Shown here piece after piece: positions 10,458 to 17,405 of a DNA stretch of 64,000 nt; the stretch's first letter is position 1, and each line of letters opens with the position of its first letter. Where the stretch lies: NCBI RefSeq assembly GCF_902498185.1, contig NZ_CABVIX010000010.1, positions 1 through 64,000 of the forward strand. Reading direction: 5' to 3'. Both the position numbers and the translations under genes were made by a program. The notes under the pieces were generated by a model. That model searched no databases and had not been told where the DNA came from. It saw only the letters and a program-made list of their open reading frames with translations. The DNA is from Pseudomonas fluorescens. Its GTDB lineage: Bacteria > Pseudomonadota > Gammaproteobacteria > Pseudomonadales > Pseudomonadaceae.

Positions 10458-10486
10458 ATGTGCGTTCTTGTTGGAAGTTTGCACAT
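10458..10486. promoter_or_regulatory. Inverted repeat in the lysR-mmsA spacer, possible LTTR operator
   Basis: ATGTGC at 10458-10463 and GCACAT at 10481-10486 form a 6-bp inverted repeat separated by 17 bases. It lies just upstream of a TATACT -10-like hexamer at 10488-10493. The repeat overlaps where the -35 region of mmsA would be. The nearest -35 candidate, TTCTTG at 10465-10470, is poor, which fits activator-dependent transcription. Assignment to the divergent LysR protein is inference. Confidence 0.4.
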
Positions 10487-10512
10487 CTATACTCGAATTC
10501 AGCCTCGTCCCC

Positions 10513-10520
10513 AACAATAA
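10513..10520 (+). promoter_or_regulatory. Crc/Hfq-type AAnAAYAA motif in the mmsA leader
   Basis: AACAATAA is an exact AAnAAYAA catabolite-activity motif. It lies just 5' of the mmsA Shine-Dalgarno AGGAGA (10525-10530). In Pseudomonas, Hfq with Crc binds such A-rich motifs near start codons and blocks translation while preferred carbon sources are present. Confidence 0.6.
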
Positions 10521-10536
10521 TTCCAGGAGAGCGCAG

Positions 10537-12063
10537 ATGAACGCACCCCATGCCCCAGACCAGGCCAAGGTTGAGCAGGTCAAGCTGCTGATCGCCGGCC
10601 AGTGGGTCGAATCGAAGACCAGCGAATGGCGCGATGTGGTCAACCCGGCCACCCAGCAGGTGCTGGCGCGTGTGCCATTCGCCACGATCGAGGAAGTAGA
10701 CGCCGCCGTGGCGGCCGCCCATCGTGCCTTCAAAAGCTGGCGTGATACCCCCGTCGGTGCCCGCATGCGCATCATGCTCAAATTGCAGGCGCTGATCCGC
10801 GAGCACTCCAAGCGCATCGCCCAGACCCTCAGCGCCGAACAGGGCAAGACCATTGCCGACGCCGAAGGGGATATCTTTCGAGGGCTCGAGGTGGTCGAAC
10901 ACGCGGCGTCCATCGGTACCCTGCAGATGGGCGAGTTTGCCGAGAACGTCGCAGGTGGCGTTGACACCTACACCCTGCGTCAGCCCATCGGCGTGTGCGC
11001 TGGCATTACCCCGTTCAACTTCCCGGCGATGATTCCGCTGTGGATGTTCCCGATGGCCATCGTGTGCGGCAATACCTTCGTTCTCAAGCCCTCCGAACAG
11101 GACCCGCTGTCGACCATGATGCTGGTCGAGCTGGCGCTGGAAGCCGGGGTGCCGGCAGGTGTGCTCAACGTGGTGCACGGCGGCAAGCAGGTGGTGGATG
11201 CAATCTGCATCCACCCTGACATCAAGGCGATTTCGTTTGTGGGTTCGACCGAGGTCGGCACCCACGTCTACAACCTCGCAAGCCAGCACAACAAGCGTGT
11301 GCAGTCGATGATGGGCGCCAAGAACCATGCCGTGGTGCTGCCGGACGCCAACCGCGAGCAGACCCTCAATGCATTGGTCGGCGCAGGTTTCGGCGCCGCC
11401 GGTCAGCGCTGCATGGCAACGTCGGTGGCGGTGCTGGTCGGCAAGGCCCGCGAGTGGATCCCCGAGCTCAGGGACCTGGCTGCCAAGCTCAAGGTCAACG
11501 CTGGCAGCGAGCCGGGCACCGATGTCGGGCCGCTGGTTTCCAAGCGGGCCAAGGAGCGGGTGTTGGGCTTGATCGAGAAAGGCATCCAGGAGGGCGCGAA
11601 GCTCGAACTCGATGGCCGTGGCGTTCAGGTGCCGGGCTTTGATCAAGGCAACTTCGTTGGCCCGACGCTGTTCTCCGGGGTGACCACCGACATGCAGGTC
11701 TACACCCAGGAAATCTTCGGCCCGGTACTGGTGGTGCTGGAGGTCGATACGCTGGACGAGGCGATTGCCCTGGTCAACCGCAACCCGTTCGGCAATGGCA
11801 CCGGCCTGTTCACCCAGAGCGGAGCCGCAGCGCGCAAGTTCCAGAACGAGATCGACGTCGGCCAGGTGGGCATCAACATCCCCATCCCGGTGCCGGTGCC
11901 GTACTTCAGCTTCACCGGTTCGCGCGGTTCCAAGCTGGGTGACCTCGGGCCATATGGCAAGCAGGTGGTGCAGTTCTACACTCAGACCAAGACCGTCACC
12001 GCCCGCTGGTTCGACGACGACAGCGTCAACGACGGTGTGAACACCACCATCAGCCTGCGCTAA
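10537..12063 (+). CDS. mmsA: Methylmalonate-semialdehyde dehydrogenase (CoA-acylating)
   Basis: A 508-residue aldehyde dehydrogenase superfamily protein. MmsA converts methylmalonate semialdehyde (from valine) to propionyl-CoA, and malonate semialdehyde to acetyl-CoA, using NAD+ and CoA. The catalytic Cys292 sits in the motif GQRCMATS. The start ATG follows AGGAGA at a 6-base spacing; an upstream open extension lacks a ribosome site. The gene is followed by mmsB after 11 bases, forming an mmsAB operon. The Crc/Hfq-type motif in the leader and the divergent LysR gene suggest both catabolite repression and specific induction. Confidence 0.96.
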   Translation: MNAPHAPDQAKVEQVKLLIAGQWVESKTSEWRDVVNPATQQVLARVPFATIEEVDAAVAAAHRAFKSWRDTPVGARMRIMLKLQALIREHSKRIAQTLSAEQGKTIADAEGDIFRGLEVVEHAASIGTLQMGEFAENVAGGVDTYTLRQPIGVCAGITPFNFPAMIPLWMFPMAIVCGNTFVLKPSEQDPLSTMMLVELALEAGVPAGVLNVVHGGKQVVDAICIHPDIKAISFVGSTEVGTHVYNLASQHNKRVQSMMGAKNHAVVLPDANREQTLNALVGAGFGAAGQRCMATSVAVLVGKAREWIPELRDLAAKLKVNAGSEPGTDVGPLVSKRAKERVLGLIEKGIQEGAKLELDGRGVQVPGFDQGNFVGPTLFSGVTTDMQVYTQEIFGPVLVVLEVDTLDEAIALVNRNPFGNGTGLFTQSGAAARKFQNEIDVGQVGINIPIPVPVPYFSFTGSRGSKLGDLGPYGKQVVQFYTQTKTVTARWFDDDSVNDGVNTTISLR

Positions 12064-12074
12064 GGAGACCTGCC

Positions 12075-12965
12075 ATGCGTATCGCATTCATCGGGCTGGG
12101 CAACATGGGCGCGCCCATGGCCCGCAACCTGATCAAGGCCGGCAATGAGCTGAACCTGTTCGACCTCAACCAGGCCGTGCTGGCCGAGCTCGCTGAGCTC
12201 GGCGGGCAGATCAGCACTTCACCCCGGGACGCGGCGGCCAACAGCGATCTGGTCATCACCATGTTGCCGGCCGCACAGCATGTACGCAGTGTGTATCTGA
12301 GTGAAGACGGCGTGCTCGCCGGCGTGCGTGCCGGCACCCCGGTGCTGGACTGCAGCACAATCGACCCGCAGACCGCGCGCGATGTCTCGCGCGCGGCAGC
12401 GGCCAAGGAGGTGGACATGGGCGATGCGCCGGTGTCCGGGGGGACCGGTGGCGCGGCGGCCGGTACCTTGACCTTCATGGTGGGCGCCACGCCTGCGCTG
12501 TTCGCTGCTTTCAAGCCGGTACTCGAGCAGATGGGCCGCAACATCGTGCACTGCGGGGAGGTCGGAACCGGGCAGATCGCCAAGATCTGCAACAACCTGC
12601 TGTTGGGCATCTCGATGATCGGCGTGTCCGAGGCGATGGCGCTGGGCAATGCCCTGGGCATCGATACCCAGGTTCTGGCCGGTATCATCAACAGCTCGAC
12701 TGGCCGCTGCTGGAGTTCGGACACCTACAATCCCTGGCCGGGGATCATCGAGACCGCGCCCGCTTCACGGGGATATACCGGAGGGTTTGGCGCCGAACTG
12801 ATGCTTAAGGATCTGGGCCTGGCCACCGAAGCGGCCCGCCAGGCGCATCAGCCGGTGATCCTGGGCGCAGTGGCGCAGCAGTTGTATCAGGCCATGAGCT
12901 TGCGGGGCGACGGGGGCAAGGACTTTTCAGCCATCGTCGAGGGGTATCGCAAGAAGGAGGGTTAA
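12075..12965 (+). CDS. mmsB: 3-hydroxyisobutyrate dehydrogenase
   Basis: A 296-residue member of the beta-hydroxyacid dehydrogenase family, which oxidises 3-hydroxyisobutyrate to methylmalonate semialdehyde, the substrate of MmsA. The N-terminal dinucleotide-binding loop IGLGNMGAPMA is at residues 5-15, the substrate-loop motif DAPVSGGTGGA near residue 117, and the catalytic Lys170 lies in GTGQIAKICNN. The start follows GGAG. It is the second gene of the operon and ends at a large convergent hairpin. Confidence 0.95.
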   Translation: MRIAFIGLGNMGAPMARNLIKAGNELNLFDLNQAVLAELAELGGQISTSPRDAAANSDLVITMLPAAQHVRSVYLSEDGVLAGVRAGTPVLDCSTIDPQTARDVSRAAAAKEVDMGDAPVSGGTGGAAAGTLTFMVGATPALFAAFKPVLEQMGRNIVHCGEVGTGQIAKICNNLLLGISMIGVSEAMALGNALGIDTQVLAGIINSSTGRCWSSDTYNPWPGIIETAPASRGYTGGFGAELMLKDLGLATEAARQAHQPVILGAVAQQLYQAMSLRGDGGKDFSAIVEGYRKKEG

Positions 12966-12978
12966 GCGCTGACGGCCC

Positions 12979-13015
12979 CCGCGGGCAAATCGGATTTCGT
13001 CCGATTTGCCCGCGG
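12979..13015. terminator. Bidirectional hairpin between mmsB and the cupin gene
   Basis: A perfect 16-bp stem (12979-12994 against 13000-13015, arm starting CCGCGGGC) closes a 5-base TTTCG loop. There is no clear T tract on the plus side. It lies between convergent gene ends, so it probably terminates transcription or blocks read-through in both directions. Confidence 0.7.
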
Positions 13016-13022
13016 TCCGGGA

Positions 13023-13367
13023 TCAGGCAAACACGAAATACTTGCGAACCGTCTCTACCACTTCCCAGGTGCCTTTCATCCCCGGCTCGATCACGAACAC
13101 GTCACCCGCCTTCAGGTGCTTGGGCTCTTCGCCCTCGGGAGTGACGATGCAGTAGCCGTCGAGGAAATGGCAGAATTCCCATTTGTCATAGTTGACTTCG
13201 AATTTGCCTGGAGTGCAGATCCAGGTGCCCATGATCTTGCTGCCGTCCTGGGATTGGTAGGCGTTCAGGTTGACGGTGTGCGGGTCGCCGCCGATGCGCT
13301 TCCACTTGGTCGCATCCAGTACCGGGGTCGGGCAGGTTTCGCGCAGGACGGTGATGAAATCGGACAT
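13023..13367 (-). CDS. Small cupin-fold protein (Cupin_3 / DUF861-like)
   Basis: A 114-residue single-domain cupin. The core runs from KWEFCHFLDGYCIVTPEGEE to KAGDVFVIEPGMKGTWEV at about residues 60-105 and resembles the Cupin_3 family, which includes ureidoglycine aminohydrolase-like proteins. Substrate and metal use cannot be told. The start ATG at 13367 gives the compact family length; an open upstream extension is rejected. A perfect TGACCGGTCA palindrome sits 26 bases upstream of the start. The preceding gene on the same strand is the small monooxygenase, 145 bases away. Confidence 0.85.
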   Translation of the reverse strand: MSDFITVLRETCPTPVLDATKWKRIGGDPHTVNLNAYQSQDGSKIMGTWICTPGKFEVNYDKWEFCHFLDGYCIVTPEGEEPKHLKAGDVFVIEPGMKGTWEVVETVRKYFVFA

Positions 13368-13392
13368 GCTGGGCTCCAGACGAGTCATTGTT

Positions 13393-13402
13393 TGACCGGT
13401 CA
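13393..13402. promoter_or_regulatory. Perfect palindrome upstream of the cupin gene, possible operator
   Basis: TGACCGGTCA is a 10-bp perfect palindrome 26 bp upstream of the cupin start codon. Its position fits a repressor site or leader element. No regulator can be named. Confidence 0.35.
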
Positions 13403-13487
13403 CCATAGGCCCTGCGCGTAGGTCGCAGTTGCCTGGGCTCGACGTCCAGGTGTCTGCACGCGCACTGGCCCTGCCAAAACCGCCCCT

Positions 13488-13502
13488 TGTGGTATCACCA
13501 CA
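13488..13502. promoter_or_regulatory. Palindrome between the monooxygenase and cupin genes
   Basis: TGTGGT and ACCACA flank ATC (15 bp), about 120 bp upstream of the cupin start and just past the stop of the monooxygenase gene. The symmetry resembles GntR-type operators. Function is inferred only. Confidence 0.3.
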
Positions 13503-13512
13503 CACCTGCTGG

Positions 13513-13827
13513 TCAACGGTTAGCCGAGGACGGGCTGAGCATCTCGATCAGCTGGATATCGAAATCGCGCTCCAGGTAATCCATTCGCTGCTCGGAAAAC
13601 CGCTGCATGTGCGGCAGGGCAGAATGCACGTCCAGGTCCGCCTTGCTTGCCCACACCTCGAAGAAGATAAACAGCGTCGGATCCTGCTGGTCGCGGAGCA
13701 TGTGGTACTCGATGCAACCCGGCTCCTGGCGGCTCGGCTCGACGTATGCGCTGAACAGCGCCTCGAACGCGTCGGCTTTATCAGGGCGGGTCTTGGCTTT
13801 GAGAATGAAGGCGTAAGGCGCTCTCAT
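13513..13827 (-). CDS. Antibiotic biosynthesis monooxygenase (ABM) domain protein
   Basis: A 104-residue protein with the dimeric ferredoxin-like ABM/YgiN fold. Typical features are the N-terminal strand YAFILKAKTRPDKADAFEALF, the EPGCIEYHMLRDQ segment and the FFEVWASKADLDVHSALPHMQRF helix region. Relatives act as quinol monooxygenases or small-molecule stress proteins. It is divergently transcribed from mdaB across a 195-bp spacer. E. coli ygiN and mdaB are likewise neighbours in quinone redox cycling, so a shared role is plausible here. Confidence 0.88.
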   Translation of the reverse strand: MRAPYAFILKAKTRPDKADAFEALFSAYVEPSRQEPGCIEYHMLRDQQDPTLFIFFEVWASKADLDVHSALPHMQRFSEQRMDYLERDFDIQLIEMLSPSSANR

Positions 13828-14022
13828 GGGATAACCCCTGCAGATAAGTGATGAAACGATTCTAAAGCAACAATCTATTGAACATTCGTGATTTGGAGTC
13901 AAATGTATTTTGAGCATCCAGCGCTGTTTCCCACGTCTGTAAATGCCTACTCTGCCGGCCATACGACTTGATACGGTCTGGCGGCATGCAAAGCCGCGGA
14001 CCGCCAACCAGATGAGGCCCGC

Positions 14023-14613
14023 ATGAAAAAGATTCTTCTGCTCAACGGTGGCAAACGCTTCGCCCATTCCGATGGCCGTCTGAACGAGACGCTGCACGAT
14101 ACCGCTCTGGCCTATCTGGACCGCGCCGGTTTTGATGTGCGCCAGACCTTTATCGACGGCGGTTACGACGCCCAGGAAGAAGTCGAGAAGTACCTCTGGG
14201 CCGATGTGGTGATCTACCAGATGCCAGGATGGTGGATGGGCGCGCCGTGGACGGTCAAACAGTACCTGGACGAAGTCTTCACCGCCGGACATGGCAGCCT
14301 CTACGCCAACGACGGCCGCACCCGTTCCGACGCCTCGCAGAAATATGGCAGCGGTGGCCTGGTGCAAGGCAAGCAGTACATGCTCTCGCTCACCTGGAAC
14401 GCACCGCAGCAAGCCTTCGACGACCCAAGCGATTTCTTCGAAGGCAAGGGCGTGGATGCGGTGTACTTCCCGTTCCACAAGGCCAACCAGTTCCTGGGGA
14501 TGACGGGCCTGCCAACTTTCCTGGCGGTCGATGTGATGAAACGGCCCAACGTCGAGGCCACCCTGGCCGCCTACGAGGCGCATCTGACCGAGGTCTTTGG
14601 CAAGGCGCAGTGA
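14023..14613 (+). CDS. mdaB: NADPH:quinone oxidoreductase MdaB (flavodoxin-like fold)
   Basis: A 196-residue FAD-dependent NAD(P)H:quinone reductase, close to the usual MdaB length. Visible signatures are MKKILLLNGGKRFAHSDGRLN at the N-terminus, IYQMPGWWMGAPWTVKQYLDEVF near residue 66 (quinone/FAD pocket), and the C-terminal FPFHKANQFLGM. It performs two-electron quinone reduction and so avoids semiquinone radicals. The LysR gene on the same strand, 67 bases downstream, and the divergent ABM monooxygenase suggest a small quinone-stress locus. Confidence 0.93.
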   Translation: MKKILLLNGGKRFAHSDGRLNETLHDTALAYLDRAGFDVRQTFIDGGYDAQEEVEKYLWADVVIYQMPGWWMGAPWTVKQYLDEVFTAGHGSLYANDGRTRSDASQKYGSGGLVQGKQYMLSLTWNAPQQAFDDPSDFFEGKGVDAVYFPFHKANQFLGMTGLPTFLAVDVMKRPNVEATLAAYEAHLTEVFGKAQ

Positions 14614-14680
14614 CGCGCGCTTGCGTCCTGGCCGGGGAGCGGCTATCAATCACGGCAATCTCTACAAGCAGGACCGCCGA

Positions 14681-15577
14681 TTGAAAACCCGTTCCGATGA
14701 ACTGCAAGTATTTGTCTCGGTAATCGACTGCGGGTCGATCTCCGCTGCTGCCGAGCAGGTAGGACAGACACCTTCGGCAGTAAGCCGCACTCTCTCGCGC
14801 CTCGAAGCCAAGCTGGGCACCACGCTGATCAACCGCACCACCCGGCGCATGGACCTGACCGAGGAGGGGCGGTTTTTTCTCGAGCGTGCCAAGGCCATCC
14901 TCGAGCAGATGGACGACCTCGAAGAGCGACTGGCCCTGCACCACCAGACGCCCTCCGGACGACTGCGCATCAACGCAGCGGCACCCTTCATGCTGCACGC
15001 CATCGTGCCGTGGATTGGCGAGTTCCGCCGGCGGTACCCGGATATCGAGCTTGAGCTCAACACCGACGACCTGATCATCGACCTGCTCGAACAGAGCACC
15101 GACGTGGCCATCCGTATCGGTGAGCTGGCCGACTCCAGCCTGCATGCCCGCTCGCTAGGCTGCAGCCCGCTGCAGGTATTGGCCAGCCCGGCCTACCTCG
15201 AGCGTCACGGTACGCCACAGCACGTCGAAGACCTCAACCAGCATTGCCTGCTCGGCTTCAGCACGCCCGAAAGCCTCAACCAGTGGCCGCTGCGTCATCC
15301 CCAGGGCGACCGCTGGGCCATCCGTCCGCATCTGCTCGCCTCCAGCGGCGAAACTCTGCGCCAGCTGGCCATGGCTGGCGAAGGGATCGTCTGCCTGTCG
15401 CACTTCATGACCCATGAGGACATCCGGACGGGGCGCCTGCAGGTGTTGCTGGCAGACGCCAACAACGGTTATCGCCAGCCTGTGCACGCGGTGTACTACC
15501 GAAATACGCAGCTGGCGCTGCGGATCCAGTGCTTTCTCGATTTCATCCAGGACAAGCTGTCGGCCTACGCTTGCTGA
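14681..15577 (+). CDS. LysR-family transcriptional regulator downstream of mdaB
   Basis: A 298-residue LTTR with a helix-turn-helix at about residues 5-60 (DELQVFVSVIDCGSISAAAEQ) and a C-terminal substrate-binding domain of the PBP2 CrgA-like type. I chose the TTG at 14681, preceded by AGGA at 7-base spacing. It starts the protein right before the HTH and gives normal length. A frame extension into mdaB is open but lacks a ribosome site. The likely targets are mdaB and the divergent ABM gene, inferred from position only. Confidence 0.88.
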   Translation: MKTRSDELQVFVSVIDCGSISAAAEQVGQTPSAVSRTLSRLEAKLGTTLINRTTRRMDLTEEGRFFLERAKAILEQMDDLEERLALHHQTPSGRLRINAAAPFMLHAIVPWIGEFRRRYPDIELELNTDDLIIDLLEQSTDVAIRIGELADSSLHARSLGCSPLQVLASPAYLERHGTPQHVEDLNQHCLLGFSTPESLNQWPLRHPQGDRWAIRPHLLASSGETLRQLAMAGEGIVCLSHFMTHEDIRTGRLQVLLADANNGYRQPVHAVYYRNTQLALRIQCFLDFIQDKLSAYAC

Positions 15578-15671
15578 GTTGCTTGCCAGCGACAGATCCT
15601 GTCCATGGGCGGCGAAAAACCTGCGTGATGTTTGCTTAGTCGCAAGGCCTGAGCCTTAATGACTGGTCAAC

Positions 15672-15679
15672 AAAAACAA
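15672..15679 (+). promoter_or_regulatory. Crc/Hfq-type AAnAAYAA motif in the ggt leader
   Basis: AAAAACAA matches AAnAAYAA exactly and lies 4 bases 5' of the ggt Shine-Dalgarno (AAGGA at 15684-15688). Hfq/Crc binding at this place would repress translation under catabolite repression. Confidence 0.55.
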
Positions 15680-15695
15680 CACCAAGGACGTCCAC

Positions 15696-17363
15696 ATGCG
15701 AATCGTCATGTTTCAATCCATTGCGCTCGGGGCCGCGATCCTGAGCAGTTCGTCCGTCTTCGCGGTAACGCTGGACGGCGGCGCGGTAGCCGCACCCGAT
15801 CAATATGGTGCACAGGTGGCGGCCGACATCCTGAAGAAAGGCGGCAACGCGGTGGATGCTGCCGTAGCCACCGCCTTCACCTTGGCGGTGACCTATCCCG
15901 AGGCCGGAAACATCGGCGGCGGTGGTTTCATGACCTTGTACATGGACGGCAAGCCGTATTTCCTCGACTACCGCGAGGTAGCGCCCAAGGCGGCCAGCCG
16001 CAACATGTACCTGGACGACAAGGGCGAGATCATCGAGAACCTGAGCCTGGTCGGCGCCCGCGCTGCTGGCGTGCCGGGCACGGTGATGGGGCTGTGGGAG
16101 GCGCACCAGAAGTTCGGCAAGCTCAAGTGGTCGGAGCTGCTGACCCCGGCCATCGGCTATGCGCAAAACGGTTTCAAGATCGCCGCCAAGCAGTATCAAT
16201 ACCGCGATGACGCCCTGGGCCTGTTCAAGACCAGCACCAACTTCAATGACTACTTCGGCAGCATGAAAGTCGGCGAATCCTTCAAACAGCCTGAGCTGGC
16301 GCAGACGCTGGAGCGCCTCGCCGACAAGGGCGTCAGCGACTTCTATCAAGGCAAGACCGCCGACCTGCTGGTGGCGCAGATGCAAGCCGACAAGGGCCTG
16401 ATCACCAAGGACGACCTGAAGGACTACAAGGCCGTGTGGCGTGACCCCATCGCCATCGACTGGCGCGGCAACACCGTCTACACCGCACCGGCGCCAAGCT
16501 CCGGCGGTGTGGCGCTGGCGCAGCTACTGGGCATCAAGGAGCTGCGTGCCGCGGACTTCAAGAATGTCGAGCTCAACTCCGCGCGCTACATCCATCTGTT
16601 GGCCGAGATCGAGAAGCGGGTGTTCGCGGACCGCGCCGACTATCTGGGCGACCCGGCGTTCACCAAGGTGCCGGCGGACCGGCTGGTGGCCAAGGACTAC
16701 CTGGCCAAGCGTGCCTTGCAGGTCAATCCGTCGGCAATTTCCGAGACTGACAAGGTCCGGCCAGGCCTGGAGCCCCACCAGACCACGCACTTCTCGATCG
16801 TCGACAAGCAGGGCAATGCGGTGAGCAACACCTACACGCTGAATCTGGACTATGGCAGCGGAGTGGTGGTCAAGGGGGCGGGCTTCCTGCTCAATGACGA
16901 GATGGACGACTTCAGCGCCAAGCCGGGCGTGGCCAACGCTTTCGGTGTGGTGGGTGGCGATGCCAATGCCATCGCGCCGGGCAAGCGCATGCTCTCGTCC
17001 ATGAGTCCGACCCTGGTAACCCGGGACGGCCAGGTGACCCTGGTGCTGGGCACTCCAGGCGGCTCACGGATCTTCACCTCGATCTTCCAGGTGATGAACA
17101 ACCTCTACGATTACAACCTGCCGCTTGAGAAAGCCGTGGCCGCGCAGCGCGTGCACCATCAGTTGCTGCCCAAGGACACGATCTACTTCGATGCCTTCGC
17201 GCCGTTGACCGGCAAGGTGGCCGAGGAGCTCAAGAAGATGGGCTATACCCTGGAGGATCAAGGCTGGGAGATGGGCGACATCCAGGCGATCCGGGTCAAG
17301 GGCACGGCGCTGGAGACCGCGTCGGATCCGCGCGGGCGTGGGGTCGGGATGGTGGTCCGGTAA
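15696..17363 (+). CDS. ggt: Periplasmic gamma-glutamyltransferase precursor
   Basis: A 555-residue Ntn-hydrolase precursor with a cleavable signal peptide (hydrophobic stretch about residues 4-24, ending SSSVFA). It hydrolyses or transfers the gamma-glutamyl group of glutathione and glutamine. The proenzyme cuts itself before Thr363 in QTTHFSIVD to give the nucleophile at the N-terminus of the small subunit. Other family motifs are AGNIGGGGFM near residue 70 and SSMSPTLV near residue 430. A second in-frame ATG lies at 15708. It sits next to an McpS-type chemoreceptor gene, as in P. putida KT2440. Confidence 0.95.
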   Translation: MRIVMFQSIALGAAILSSSSVFAVTLDGGAVAAPDQYGAQVAADILKKGGNAVDAAVATAFTLAVTYPEAGNIGGGGFMTLYMDGKPYFLDYREVAPKAASRNMYLDDKGEIIENLSLVGARAAGVPGTVMGLWEAHQKFGKLKWSELLTPAIGYAQNGFKIAAKQYQYRDDALGLFKTSTNFNDYFGSMKVGESFKQPELAQTLERLADKGVSDFYQGKTADLLVAQMQADKGLITKDDLKDYKAVWRDPIAIDWRGNTVYTAPAPSSGGVALAQLLGIKELRAADFKNVELNSARYIHLLAEIEKRVFADRADYLGDPAFTKVPADRLVAKDYLAKRALQVNPSAISETDKVRPGLEPHQTTHFSIVDKQGNAVSNTYTLNLDYGSGVVVKGAGFLLNDEMDDFSAKPGVANAFGVVGGDANAIAPGKRMLSSMSPTLVTRDGQVTLVLGTPGGSRIFTSIFQVMNNLYDYNLPLEKAVAAQRVHHQLLPKDTIYFDAFAPLTGKVAEELKKMGYTLEDQGWEMGDIQAIRVKGTALETASDPRGRGVGMVVR

Positions 17364-17372
17364 GAGGAGGGA

Positions 17373-17395
17373 CTGGGGCCGCGGAACGGCCCCAG
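17373..17395. terminator. Convergent hairpin between ggt and mcpS
   Basis: CTGGGGCCG at 17373-17381 pairs with CGGCCCCAG at 17387-17395 around a 5-base loop. It sits between two convergent genes and has only a weak T-rich tail. Confidence 0.65.
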
Positions 17396-17405
17396 GATTC
17401 AGCGG

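Noticed and set aside
10443..10967. N-terminal extension of the LysR gene next to mmsA
   Set aside because: It would run through the divergent promoter and into mmsA. The shorter start gives the standard LTTR length.
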